Positions 44,178-52,119 of a stretch of 64,000 nucleotides of DNA are shown piece by piece. Position 1 is the stretch's first letter. Every line of letters starts with the position of its first letter. The position numbers and the translations under genes were made by a program. Origin of the DNA: JBGMEA01 sp963674555 (GTDB lineage: Bacteria; Bacillota; Clostridia; Eubacteriales; Anaerofustaceae); contig OY771429.1 of NCBI GenBank assembly GCA_963674555.1, forward strand, positions 1,488,001-1,552,000, in the 5' to 3' direction. The notes under the pieces are model-generated. The model saw only the letters and a program-made list of their open reading frames with translations. It ran no database searches and was not told the origin of the DNA.

Positions 44178-44900
44178 TTAGTCTTGTAAAGTTAAGCTTT
44201 CTGCTATGCGGATCAGTTCATCCGTATCGATATAGGAGTGTAATTGGAATTCCATATCGTTTGCTTCCCATATCAATATATTGATATCCTGTTCGCGGAT
44301 ACCTTCGTAAAGTTTCGCCGGCTGACCGTTTATCTCTATCCTCGATAAAGCCATATGTCCGGGATCTACACGGGAAGTACCCGTCCCCCCGCTTTCTTCG
44401 GATTGTAAGAAGTGGATCGTATAACCGTCCGCGTTCTCATAAACGTACAAATACGGATCATCGGTAAGATCATTGTAATCTTCGCTGAACCCATCGGGCA
44501 TATAAACAGGCAAATAAAGATCGCCTTCGTACACATCTTCTTGCGGTGTATAGTTTATCTCAACATGATTGTCTTTCCAGTTGATGACTGTTTCAATAAT
44601 GTATTCTCTTGAAGCTTCAACACTGAAAAGCGTGACGATCAAGATCGTGAATGCGATGGCAAGTACCGCCGCAAGCTGCATGAAGTATTTACCGAATCGG
44701 CGCAATTTCGTTTTTGAAAGTCCTTTGTGTATCATCGCGCGGATCTTTTGATCCGTTACATCGGATAGGGTATATTGCTTATTCAGTTCGGTATCGCTCG
44801 GCAGAGAGCGTATTTCTTTTTCAAACGCGTCAGTCGCCGCTGTTTTCAACAAAGCGTCAAACAATACGGAATCTTTGTTTTTATCATTCATTTGATTCAC
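44178..44900 (-). CDS. DUF4367-like membrane protein, putative anti-sigma factor (copy 1)
   Basis: 240 residues. Cytoplasmic helices (FDALLKTAATDAFEKEIRSLPSDTELNKQYTLS), one membrane helix at about 72-92 (LAAVLAIAFTILIVTLF) and an external DUF4367-like domain with YLPVYMPDGFSEDY, IEINGQPAKLYEGI, ILIWEANDMEFQL and DTDELIRIAESL. The start overlaps the end of the ECF sigma gene by 17 bp, the usual arrangement for a sigma factor and its membrane regulator. It is a paralogue of the gene at 43086. Confidence 0.82.
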   Translation of the reverse strand: MNQMNDKNKDSVLFDALLKTAATDAFEKEIRSLPSDTELNKQYTLSDVTDQKIRAMIHKGLSKTKLRRFGKYFMQLAAVLAIAFTILIVTLFSVEASREYIIETVINWKDNHVEINYTPQEDVYEGDLYLPVYMPDGFSEDYNDLTDDPYLYVYENADGYTIHFLQSEESGGTGTSRVDPGHMALSRIEINGQPAKLYEGIREQDINILIWEANDMEFQLHSYIDTDELIRIAESLTLQD

Positions 44901-45435
44901 CCTCCCCCAACAATATTTTTTTTAGCGCGCTTCGAGCGCGGTGCAATCTGGTTTTTACGTTTTCATCGCTGATGTTCAATAACGCAGCTATTTGTTGATG
45001 CGAATATTCGTATACGGCTTTTAAATAGATGATGTCCGCGTAGGGTTTAGGCAGTTTATCGATTGCCTGAGCTATCTCATTACATGCCTCTTTTGCGGAG
45101 ATATTTTCAAAAACCGGTTCTTTGACATCCGTATAATCTACATTTTCAAGCAGTTCGGATTCCGAATGGTTTTTATTTTGTCGTAACACATCGTACGCGA
45201 TGTTCCTTACTATAATAACGACGAACCCCCTCGTTCGGTCACAGTCGGGTTCTTCGATCTTTTCAAGATGATTGATGATCCTTACAAAAGCTTCGGATAC
45301 CGCGTCTTCCGCAAGGTGTGTTTTATGCAGGATACTGATCGCGATATGCAGCATCGTTCCGCTGTACAGTTCATAGATCTTTTCGGCTTTCCTGCGGTCG
45401 TCTTCGGTCTTGATAGTCGTGATAACGGCAAGCAA
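44884..45435 (-). CDS. ECF-type RNA polymerase sigma factor
   Basis: 183 residues from a TTG start at 45435, chosen because AAGGGGGG lies just upstream; the frame continues 37 codons further with a non-sigma sequence. Region 2: MLHIAISILHKTHLAEDAVSEAFVRIINHLEKI and RGFVVIIVRNIAYDVLRQ. Region 4: LPKPYADIIYLKAVYEYSHQQIAALLNISDENVKTRLHRARSALK. It is followed by the overlapping DUF4367 gene. The leftward genes down to 39420 are plausible targets. Confidence 0.85.
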   Translation of the reverse strand: MLAVITTIKTEDDRRKAEKIYELYSGTMLHIAISILHKTHLAEDAVSEAFVRIINHLEKIEEPDCDRTRGFVVIIVRNIAYDVLRQNKNHSESELLENVDYTDVKEPVFENISAKEACNEIAQAIDKLPKPYADIIYLKAVYEYSHQQIAALLNISDENVKTRLHRARSALKKILLGEGESNE

Positions 45436-45643
45436 TAGCAGTACCCCCCTTTCATAAAATACAATCATAGTCATTATATCACAGAAATACACAATCACGA
45501 ATAGTAAATATTCGAGTGTTTTGATGGGTTTTCTTTGTGTATACATTACGGGGTTGATCAGACCTTAATATTGCATTAAAGGTCGTCTGATAAGAGGTTG
45601 CTCTTAATGCCCATTGAATCTTTTTAGAGATAATAAGCACATT

Positions 45644-45677
45644 AAAAAAACACCGCATCAGCGGTGTTTTTGTTTTT
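45644..45677. terminator. Bidirectional intrinsic terminator
   Basis: AAAAAACACCGC, loop ATCA, GCGGTGTTTTTG. It ends the phage-type repressor gene on the minus strand. Confidence 0.8.
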
Positions 45678-45679
45678 AT

Positions 45680-46285
45680 TTATACGATACGTCTTCTGAC
45701 TTCCACGACGATGCCGAGGATGGTGATCGTGTCATTGCCCGAATAGGGATAGAAGACGGCCTCATAGCTTGGGTTGAGCGGTTGGAGCCATATGCCGTTA
45801 TCTTGTTTGACGATTTTCTTCAGTGTGGCGTCATATCCGTTGACATACACGACAGCGTCCTGACCGTTTTCGCAATCTTCCTGGCGAAGCACGATGACGG
45901 TATCGTTCTCGAGATATTTCGGATACATGCTGCTGCCCGATACGCGAAAGCCGATATATTCCTTATCGCCTTTGAGCATATCGGCGGAGATGTCTTCAAA
46001 ATCAATGACATCTTCCAAAGCTTCGATGGGGATGCCTGCGGGGAGTTTCGCGAATACTTTGATCCGCGCGCTGTCTTTATTACGCGCAGTCGCGATCTCG
46101 CCGCCCAAAAGATAATCGATCGAGGTGTGCAGGGCTTTGGCGATCTTTTTCAATGTATCGTGGTCGGGTTCAAACTTGCCGGTCTCATAGCCGGATAAAG
46201 CCGCTTGGCTTACACCGAGCACCCCTGCGAGTTGCGTTTGCGTTATATTATGCGCCTTGCGAAGCGATTTGATTCGATTATTCAT
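45680..46285 (-). CDS. Phage-type XRE repressor with S24 (LexA-like) peptidase domain
   Basis: 201 residues. A helix-turn-helix (LRKAHNITQTQLAGVLGVSQAALSGYETG) is joined to a LexA/CI-type self-cleaving domain: FRVSGSSMYPKYLENDTVIV contains the catalytic Ser in GSSMYP, and the Lys lies in DATLKKIVKQD. Such repressors keep a prophage silent until RecA-triggered self-cleavage. It is divergent from two small phage-like genes across an AT-rich operator region (46286-46419). No integrase is adjacent. Confidence 0.9.
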   Translation of the reverse strand: MNNRIKSLRKAHNITQTQLAGVLGVSQAALSGYETGKFEPDHDTLKKIAKALHTSIDYLLGGEIATARNKDSARIKVFAKLPAGIPIEALEDVIDFEDISADMLKGDKEYIGFRVSGSSMYPKYLENDTVIVLRQEDCENGQDAVVYVNGYDATLKKIVKQDNGIWLQPLNPSYEAVFYPYSGNDTITILGIVVEVRRRIV

Positions 46286-46368
46286 TATTAACCACCTTGA
46301 TAATATTATATCATATTTTTCATAATAACCAATATATATAAATAAAATTAATATTTAATATAAACAAT

Positions 46369-46384
46369 ACTTGATATATCAAGT
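46369..46384. promoter_or_regulatory. Operator palindrome of the phage-type repressor
   Basis: The perfect 16-bp palindrome ACTTGATATATCAAGT lies in the divergent AT-rich region. Related half-sites TTGATAATATTATATCA (about 46293-46310) and TTGATATATAA (about 46388) flank it, giving an operator array typical of a lambda-like switch. Confidence 0.65.
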
Positions 46385-46419
46385 TTATTGATATATAATA
46401 TAAGAAATATTGATATTGA

Positions 46420-46680
46420 GTGATAGATAATATCATACAAATTATAGGGGATTGTTATGGAAAAGAGCAAACAAAAGAAGACTTTATATCGAAAAATCGG
46501 ACAGACCGAAGCGAGGAACGGGAGATCGTGTTACGTATTTTATACGCTATATGTGACTATTTGCAGTATTTATACGATCAAAAAGATCAACTGTTATTTC
46601 AAGAGCAACACTTAAAGAAGAAGGCAAGCAGCGCGTGGACGTTGTTTCTAACAAGAAGAGGGCGCAAATGGGATGTTTAG
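46420..46680 (+). CDS. Small phage-like protein, start uncertain
   Basis: Up to 86 residues from GTG at 46420. The composition (EEREIVLRILYAICDYLQYLYDQKDQ, Lys-rich end) is that of a real helical protein, but the ribosome binding site before the GTG is poor. A competing frame begins with ATG at 46457 behind AGGGGAT and gives a 52-residue Lys/Tyr-rich product; only one is likely real. Its position, divergent from the repressor, is that of an early phage gene. Function unknown. Confidence 0.4.
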   Translation: MIDNIIQIIGDCYGKEQTKEDFISKNRTDRSEEREIVLRILYAICDYLQYLYDQKDQLLFQEQHLKKKASSAWTLFLTRRGRKWDV

Positions 46681-46892
46681 GTTGGGGCAGGAGGTACAAG
46701 CGCGCTTTGGAAGAAAACGAGCGTCTTAACGAAATGATAGCCTCTATGGATCATATCAACGAGGAATTGGAAGATGATCTGAGGCGGGCGCGAGAGAAGA
46801 TAGAGCATTTAGAGGAATTGGCATCTGTATATATACCGACACGCAGGGGATTGTTTTTGAGGCAAGAGGGGAGCGGGCGGCGTGTTTTTTAA
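46668..46892 (+). CDS. Small coiled-coil phage-like protein
   Basis: 74 residues from the ATG at 46668, with AAGAGGG upstream; the frame can also start at GTG 46635. Residues 10-55 (YKRALEENERLNEMIASMDHINEELEDDLRRAREKIEHLEEL) make a heptad-rich coiled coil, and the tail is basic (TRRGLFLRQEGSGRR). It overlaps the end of the preceding small gene by 13 bp. No known family recognised; probably an early phage accessory protein. Confidence 0.5.
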   Translation: MGCLGWGRRYKRALEENERLNEMIASMDHINEELEDDLRRAREKIEHLEELASVYIPTRRGLFLRQEGSGRRVF

Positions 46893-46944
46893 TTTGCTTG
46901 TGAGTAGGCACTATCGTAATGAAGACAGCTCACTCTTTAAGTAT

Positions 46945-47540
46945 CTAATTCGCGACGCATTGGCGGCAGATTGACAGAAAACAGTACAATCGTAATTTTG
47001 TCAGCTATCTTTTTTAATCTATCAACGCTCCGTAGTCCGACGGAAGCGGATTTCTTTTTTACAAAAAGAAACAAAAACCCACGCTGTATAAACCTCACTG
47101 CATGTTAGCTGAAAAGTTCTGACAAATCGGCTCGGGCATATCAATCGTTTGGCTTTGCCAAACAGATATTGCCGAGCACGATTTATACCATAATCTTTTC
47201 AGAACACGCAACGCTCGGTTTATAATGCGTGTTGCTCCGCTGCTAACCCTACCCATATTAATCAAATGCGTAGCATTTACCTTGACCCAACCTTGTATCT
47301 TTTAGGGGGTGGGGAGGCTCTAAGCGTGATAAGTACCTCATATAGAATGTTCCGAAGGGTTTTGGTATAAATACAACCGAGCATATTAGGCACGAGTTGA
47401 ATGATACGGAATGCAACCCATTATATGTTGAGGTTGTATTTGTCAAAACCTTGAGGGTTACATTCTATGAGGGATTATCAGTGTAAAGTTTTTGCTCCGC
47501 TTTTTGAGAAAAGCGGATTTCTGCCGCCAATGCGGCGCGA
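46945..47540. repeat. Composite hairpin repeat, copy B (Y forward, X reversed)
   Basis: Occupies the gene-free stretch 46893-47738. In order: CGCATTGGCGGCA hairpin, TCCGTAGTCCGACGGA hairpin, small hairpin TTTCTTTTT/AAAAAGAAA, Y at 47081-47237, AAATGCGTAGCATTT at 47264-47279, X on the minus strand at 47322-47485, then CCGCTTTTT/AAAAGCGG and TGCCGCCAATGCGGC. It is the inverted counterpart of copy A without the Z insert. After it, 47580-47738 is plain leader sequence of the phage replication gene. Confidence 0.85.
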
Positions 47541-47738
47541 CATTAATACTAAAACAGTGCGCTGATTTAAATGCGAATGTGCAATCTGCAATTACAATCT
47601 CACCCACCGACTGCGGGGGCGAATTGGTACTCAAAAGAAGTTATAAAGTCATTACGAATGTGCAGATTTTTAACAATCTAAAAAAAACTAAGATCGATAT
47701 TTCGATCATTCATATAATACACGACACGGGAGGCATGA

Positions 47739-48506
47739 ATGGCACGAAGAAGGATGTTGGATCCGAATATATGGGAGAGCGAGGATTACGCGCGTTTATC
47801 GGTGTTGGCGAAACTGGTATTCGTCGGGATGATATCAAACTCAGACGATGAAGGACGGGGCAGGGCGAACGCGATGTACCTTAAGTCAAAGATCTTCCCC
47901 TATGATACCGAAACGACGGCACAGGATATAGACGATGCGCTTAATGAGATCGCAAGTCAACTCTCGATATTCTTTTACAGATATGAAGAAAACGAATACT
48001 TTATATTAACGAACTGGCATAAGTGGCAAAAAGTCGATAAACCGCAACCGAGCAAGATACCGGCATATGATAAAGACTGTTGCGAACTGATTCGGGGAAG
48101 CGTCGCCGACTTATCGGAGAACGATCGGGGAAGACTCTCGCCTAAAAGAAAAGAAGAGAAGATAAGTAAAGAAGAAGAGAAGAGAAACGCCGAGGCGTGC
48201 GCGGAGGTGATCCTCTATCTGAATGAAAAGACCGGGGCATCGTTTCGGACGGACAGTAAGCAAAGCGTTGCACTGATCACCGATAAGATAAATGAAGGGT
48301 ACAGCGCGAAGCAAATGAAAGCGGTAATCGACAGTAAGGCTACCGAGTGGATCGGAACGGCGCTTGAGAAGTACCTGAGACCGCAGACGCTCTTCGGAGA
48401 TAAGTTTGAGGGGTATTTGAACGGGCCGAAAAAAAAGACGCGTAAAACGGATAACGCGCACGTATATGACATACCGCAGCTTGAAGAAGATTTCTTCGGG
48501 ACTTAG
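47739..48506 (+). CDS. Phage replication protein, DnaD-like with conserved phage C-terminal domain
   Basis: 255 residues. The N-terminal half (MLDPNIWESEDYARLSVLAKLVFVGMIS, NAMYLKSKIFPYDTETTAQDID, FILTNWHKWQKVDKPQPSKIP) is the winged-helix initiator region found in phage replication organisers. The C-terminal part (ILYLNEKTGASFR, INEGYSAKQMKAVIDSKATEWIG, YLRPQTLFGDKFEGYLN) matches the Phg_2220_C domain. It recruits the host helicase loader to phage DNA. A GGGAGG site precedes the start. The DUF1492-like gene follows. The usual downstream dnaC-like gene is missing. Confidence 0.88.
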   Translation: MARRRMLDPNIWESEDYARLSVLAKLVFVGMISNSDDEGRGRANAMYLKSKIFPYDTETTAQDIDDALNEIASQLSIFFYRYEENEYFILTNWHKWQKVDKPQPSKIPAYDKDCCELIRGSVADLSENDRGRLSPKRKEEKISKEEEKRNAEACAEVILYLNEKTGASFRTDSKQSVALITDKINEGYSAKQMKAVIDSKATEWIGTALEKYLRPQTLFGDKFEGYLNGPKKKTRKTDNAHVYDIPQLEEDFFGT

Positions 48507-48545
48507 GCGGGTCGTAAATATCAAATTGATGAATGGGGAGAACGT

Positions 48546-49019
48546 ATGGGAAAGAACAATACAACAGCACAAGTCGAATTTCTAAGCAGGGCGTACCGCA
48601 TGCGCGAATACATCATGCTGAAGGAAGAACAATTGGAAACATTGCGGGATGCGGCGGAGAGCGTGAGCGTTTCGAGTTATGATAAAAGCGGCGGCGCATC
48701 GTACGGGTCGGGCAGCAGACACGAGCGGATACTCTGCAAGGTCGTGGACTTGGAAGCGGAGATCGTCGGGGATATTGGGCGCATGATCGATACGATCAAA
48801 GAAGTGAAAGACGCGATAAGTAAAGTAGAGGACAAGACGATGCGGATGCTGCTTGAAATGCGCTATTTGAATTACAAGACATGGGAAGAGATCAGCGAGG
48901 TTTTGTGTTACAGTGAACGCCACGTATACCGTCTGCACACGGAGGCGGTGAAGCTGGTACCGATCGAAGAAGACGGAGCGAAACAGCAGAATGAAAAAGC
49001 TTGCGCAAAGGTCGGATAA
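48546..49019 (+). CDS. DUF1492-like phage transcriptional regulator
   Basis: 157 residues. A helical N-terminal part (AYRMREYIMLKEEQLETLRDAAESV) and a Gly/Ser-rich stretch (YDKSGGASYGSGSRHE) precede a C-terminal sigma-region-4-like helix-turn-helix (MRMLLEMRYLNYKTWEEISEVLCYSERHVYRLHTEAVKLV). This matches DUF1492/ArpU-type late regulators of phages of Firmicutes. It lies 39 bp after the replication gene. It normally activates phage late genes, which are absent here; the peptide locus begins right after it. Confidence 0.85.
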   Translation: MGKNNTTAQVEFLSRAYRMREYIMLKEEQLETLRDAAESVSVSSYDKSGGASYGSGSRHERILCKVVDLEAEIVGDIGRMIDTIKEVKDAISKVEDKTMRMLLEMRYLNYKTWEEISEVLCYSERHVYRLHTEAVKLVPIEEDGAKQQNEKACAKVG

Positions 49020-49047
49020 ACAGATAGACAAAAACCGATATTTTCAG

Positions 49048-49332
49048 TTTTTTTATTGAACAAACAAGATGTTTTAAGAAAATTGAATTTGAAAATGACA
49101 GTAACAATACAATTCAAAATTTGTATGTTTTAACAGAAAGAAAAGAAGTAGGGCAAAAAAGGCCTCGAATTTTGAATGAAATCTCAAAACCTTAAAAAAC
49201 CGCATAGGTAAGCGAAAAAAAATCGCAAAAAATAAAAAAAATGCTTGCATTATTTTCGAAACGGGTGTATAGTTAAGTTAACTTAATCGATTCAGGATTT
49301 GACATAAATCTCAAATAATAGGAGGTTTTGAA
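49048..49332 (+). promoter_or_regulatory. Conserved leader and promoter of peptide locus 1
   Basis: First of three copies of a conserved region of about 220 bp. Common elements in order: TTGAATT...AATTCAA dyad, AAGAAAAGAAGT, TCTTGAATGAAA-like stretch, AAAACCTTAAAAAACCGCAT, then the promoter TTGCAT (49245-49250), 17 bp, TATAGT (49268-49273). A strong GGAGG site ends it. The conservation extends well upstream of the -35, so an operator or an antisense transcript is likely. Confidence 0.75.
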
Positions 49333-49458
49333 ATGAACACATTAGTATTAGCATTCTTTTACACGACAGTAATCGCAATGGCAGCAGCATTGGTGCCTGT
49401 GGCTAAAATGACAAAAGAACTGATCTACGAAGGTGCAGACGAACCATTCGTACTGTAA
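49333..49458 (+). CDS. Small membrane peptide, locus 1 copy 1 (41 aa)
   Basis: 41 residues. A hydrophobic helix (residues 3-24, from TLVLAFFYTT to ALVPVA) is followed by an acidic tail KMTKELIYEGADEPFVL, net charge about -2. A perfect GGAGG site lies 8 bases upstream. It is repeated twice more in tandem, with 85-90% identity by eye, and changes are mostly in the helix (FFYTTVIAM against FLYVTVFAM). No known family recognised. Possible roles: small subunit of a membrane complex, type I toxin-like peptide or leaderless peptide; the acidic tail argues against typical toxins or bacteriocins. Confidence 0.75.
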   Translation: MNTLVLAFFYTTVIAMAAALVPVAKMTKELIYEGADEPFVL

Positions 49459-49564
49459 GCAAAGATCAGTAAAACATTACCACGATTAACACAATATATT
49501 ACCACATATAATGACAACACGCAGACGGCATAAAGTTCAAAAAAACAAATTTGGAGGTTTGGAA

Positions 49565-49690
49565 ATGAACACATTAGTATTAGCATTCCTTTACGTAACA
49601 GTATTCGCAATGGCAGCAGCATTGGTGCCGGTAGCAAAAATGACAAAAGACTTGATCTACGAAGGCGCAGACGAACCATTCGTACTGTAA
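49565..49690 (+). CDS. Small membrane peptide, locus 1 copy 2 (41 aa)
   Basis: 41 residues, nearly identical to copy 1, with helix LVLAFLYVTVFAMAAALVPV and tail KMTKDLIYEGADEPFVL. The 106-bp spacer from copy 1 contains ATTACCACA and the same ribosome binding stretch (TTGGAGGTTTGGAA). Nucleotide identity with copy 3 is almost complete, showing recent tandem duplication with retained coding frame. Confidence 0.75.
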   Translation: MNTLVLAFLYVTVFAMAAALVPVAKMTKDLIYEGADEPFVL

Positions 49691-49790
49691 GCAAAGATCA
49701 GCAAAAATAATCAGCACAATATATTACCACAAATAAATGACAACACGGAGATGACATAAAGTTCAAAAAAACAAATTTGGAGGTTTGGAT

Positions 49791-49916
49791 ATGAACACAT
49801 TAGTATTAGCATTCCTTTACGTAACAGTATTCGCAATGGCAGCAGCATTGGTGCCGGTAGCAAAAATGACGAAAGACTTGATCTACGAAGGTGCAGACGA
49901 ACCATTCGTACTATAA
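49791..49916 (+). CDS. Small membrane peptide, locus 1 copy 3 (41 aa)
   Basis: 41 residues with the same predicted protein as copy 2; base changes are silent (for example GGC/GGT, CTG/CTA). This indicates selection on the protein. It carries its own GGAGG site. It is the last of the tandem set. Behind it comes a structured stretch and a terminator at 50081. Confidence 0.75.
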   Translation: MNTLVLAFLYVTVFAMAAALVPVAKMTKDLIYEGADEPFVL

Positions 49917-49983
49917 GAACACAAGATGAATTGACATAAACGACAACATGAGACAGACATCGGACACATTCATGTGGATGCAG

Positions 49984-50035
49984 AGCGAAGGACCTTTCGG
50001 TCCTCCCGCTCAGTCCCCGAAAGGGTGTCACTAAA
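49984..50035 (+). other. Structured 3' region of peptide locus 1
   Basis: GGACC, loop TTTC, GGTCC is nested in GAGCG...CGCTC, and CCCGAAAGGG follows at once. These two hairpins lie between the last peptide gene and the terminator. They could stabilise the mRNA or be a processed small RNA. Confidence 0.5.
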
Positions 50036-50080
50036 AGGGTTCCATAGATTTTTAAATAAATGAGTTAACATCAAAAAAGT

Positions 50081-50117
50081 ACCCACGAGCTTAGCGCCGT
50101 GGGTCGCTTTTTTTTTT
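50081..50117 (+). terminator. Intrinsic terminator of peptide locus 1
   Basis: ACCCACG, loop, CGTGGGT, then a run of ten T residues after CGC. Confidence 0.88.
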
Positions 50118-50164
50118 GCGTTTAAATGATTGGGTGAGATCGTTAGGGTGGTTTTGTACTACCG

Positions 50165-50965
50165 ATATGCACTATCGCAATTATTTTATCTCTCTTTTTA
50201 AATATTATCTTCGCGCCGCGTTGGCGGCAGCAATTTTAGCACAGTCGTAATGACGATAGATCTCTTTAATTGTTTAGTAATCGCCTCCGCAGTTGGCGGA
50301 GAGCAACATCCTTTTTTATAAAAAGGATGCAAAAACCCACGCTGTATAAACCTCACTGCATGTTAACTGAAAAGTTCTGACAAATCGTGCTCGGGCATAT
50401 CAATCGTCCGACTCTGTCGGACAGATATTGCCGAGCACGATTTATACCATAATCTTTTCAGAACACGCAACGCTCGGCTTATAATGCGTGTTGCTCCGCT
50501 GCTAACCCGCCCATGAATGATATCGTTTTGGGCCAATCTTAAAATTAGTAAAGCACTATCGCAATTACTTTATCTCTCTTTTGGAGTATTGACAGTCGCG
50601 CCGCGTTGGCGGAAGCGACCCTCTTTTTCACAAAAAGAGGGACAAAAACTTTACGCTGATAATCCCTCATAGAATGTTACCCTAAAGATTCTGACAAACG
50701 GAACAAGCACATATAATGGGTTGCAGTCCGTGAACTTTCGCTAAAGCCTAATATGACTTGTTCCGTTTATACCATCATCTTTCGGAACATTCTAGATGAG
50801 GTACTTATCACGCTTGGATCCACCCCGCCCCATATAAGATACAAGGGAGGGACGGGGCAGCTTCACAGAACATGTTACGTTCGGCTTATAATGCGTGTTG
50901 CTCCGCTGCTTTGCCCTCCCGTGGATGATACCGTATTGGGTCAAGGTCAATGCTTCGCATTATTT
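50165..50965. repeat. Composite hairpin repeat, copy C (Y forward, X forward)
   Basis: Fills most of the gene-free stretch 49917-51007. Two full units run in the same direction. First unit: GCCGCGTTGGCGGC, TCCGCAGTTGGCGGA, ATCCTTTTT/AAAAAGGAT and Y at 50338-50492. Second unit: GCCGCGTTGGCGG, CCCTCTTTTT/AAAAAGAGGG and X at 50653-50814, a 3' piece of Y (50862-50912) and the AATGCTTCGCATT hairpin (50947-50961). X here has the arm CGGAACAAG/CTTGTTCCG instead of the TACAACC/GGTTGTA of copies A and B. Confidence 0.85.
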
Positions 50966-51007
50966 GAAGTGAAAGCGGTCGCATGATCGAATGTCCACTA
51001 TCTATCT

Positions 51008-51877
51008 TTATTTAAAGTCTTTGCGGATCGTGGACTTTATTTCGTTCAACTCGTCATTTAGGGAGCGGATCAATTGGTGGCATTCTTGTTGCAAAACAGG
51101 CGTAGGGTGAGATCGCATCAATGATTCGATCAGTTCGACATTTCTGCTTGCGTCGTTCAGCTTGCCGAAAAGTTCAAGTAGTTCTTTCAGTTCCGAACGT
51201 TTTAGCGCGTAGGTGATCTTTTGATCCGAAAAGAAGTTGTCTTGCACATAACGAACTTTTTTGCCGAGGATGCGCAGTTGATGGGTCGCTTTCAGATCGC
51301 TGAAGGATTCCGTCTTCAGACCTTTGTTAAATTTCTTGCCCCATGTTTTAAAACGGCGTTCAGCGAATTTATCAAAAGACGAATCTGACTTTGGAAGCCA
51401 TAACTCATCCTTAAAAACAGCGCCCCAAATCTCTAAGAGTTGCGGCATTGCCGAGTAGTTTGATATTACTTCGGAGAGCCTGTCCTGCTCTTTCTGCCTT
51501 TCCGAACGCAGGAGCTCCTCCAGTTTTGATATCAACCGTTGGCTCTCATCCGTTTCTTCCGATTCATCCGAAAACCATTTTCCCAGCAATACATCGAGTT
51601 CTCTGATATAAGAAAACTCATTCGCCAAAGCTTTAAGCTTTTCTATGATCTTCGCATATAACGCAGGATCCATAACGGGTTTTACAAACGAGAAAAACGC
51701 ACGAAGCGTGCGGAGGCTCACGCGGTATTTGTGGATACATTCGATATCGCCCGGATCTTCAAACAGCTTTTCCTGTTCGCTACATACGTCATAAACAGCC
51801 TGAAGCAGTTGCAACGAAAACGCGTTGCGTATCGTTTCTTTACCGATCTTCTTACGGGCTTTCTTTTTATTTTTCAT
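51008..51877 (-). CDS. CHAD domain protein
   Basis: About 289 residues from the ATG at 51877, which has GGAAG upstream; the frame runs 17 codons further. CHAD domains are helical, rich in conserved His/Arg/Lys, and bind polyphosphate. Seen: IECIHKYRVSLRTLRAFFSFVKP, ELDVLLGKWFSD, THQLRILGKKVRYVQDNFF and LGKLNDASRNVELIESLM, all family-typical. The N-terminus is Lys-rich. It is bounded by repeat copy C and a divergent OLD-type gene. The function is likely polyphosphate granule binding. Confidence 0.88.
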   Translation of the reverse strand: MKNKKKARKKIGKETIRNAFSLQLLQAVYDVCSEQEKLFEDPGDIECIHKYRVSLRTLRAFFSFVKPVMDPALYAKIIEKLKALANEFSYIRELDVLLGKWFSDESEETDESQRLISKLEELLRSERQKEQDRLSEVISNYSAMPQLLEIWGAVFKDELWLPKSDSSFDKFAERRFKTWGKKFNKGLKTESFSDLKATHQLRILGKKVRYVQDNFFSDQKITYALKRSELKELLELFGKLNDASRNVELIESLMRSHPTPVLQQECHQLIRSLNDELNEIKSTIRKDFK

Positions 51878-52119
51878 AACGATTCTTCCATATAATATAT
51901 ATTTGAACTCAACTTCATCATACTGCAATGTTACCGATAAATAAACCTTTTATTGAAATATATTCGATTTTTTCAAAATGCAATAAACAATAGTGTGGTC
52001 TTAGATGTGTGCAGCTTTAAGTTTGCATATTGTTTGCTGTAAGATATATACAAATTTCTTACACTTACAGTTCTGTTTGTTATATAATAAATACAGAATT
52101 CAGTTGTGGAGAGGGATAG

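Noticed and set aside
49333..49916. The three tandem 126-bp units as a CRISPR array
   Set aside because: The repeated units are coding, each with its own ribosome binding site and silent changes, spaced by about 100 bp of similar sequence; no cas genes and no short regular repeats.
49425..50031. Minus-strand open frames over the peptide repeats (89 and 106 residues)
   Set aside because: They run antisense to the tandem peptide copies, repeat the same sequence by necessity, and lack ribosome binding sites.
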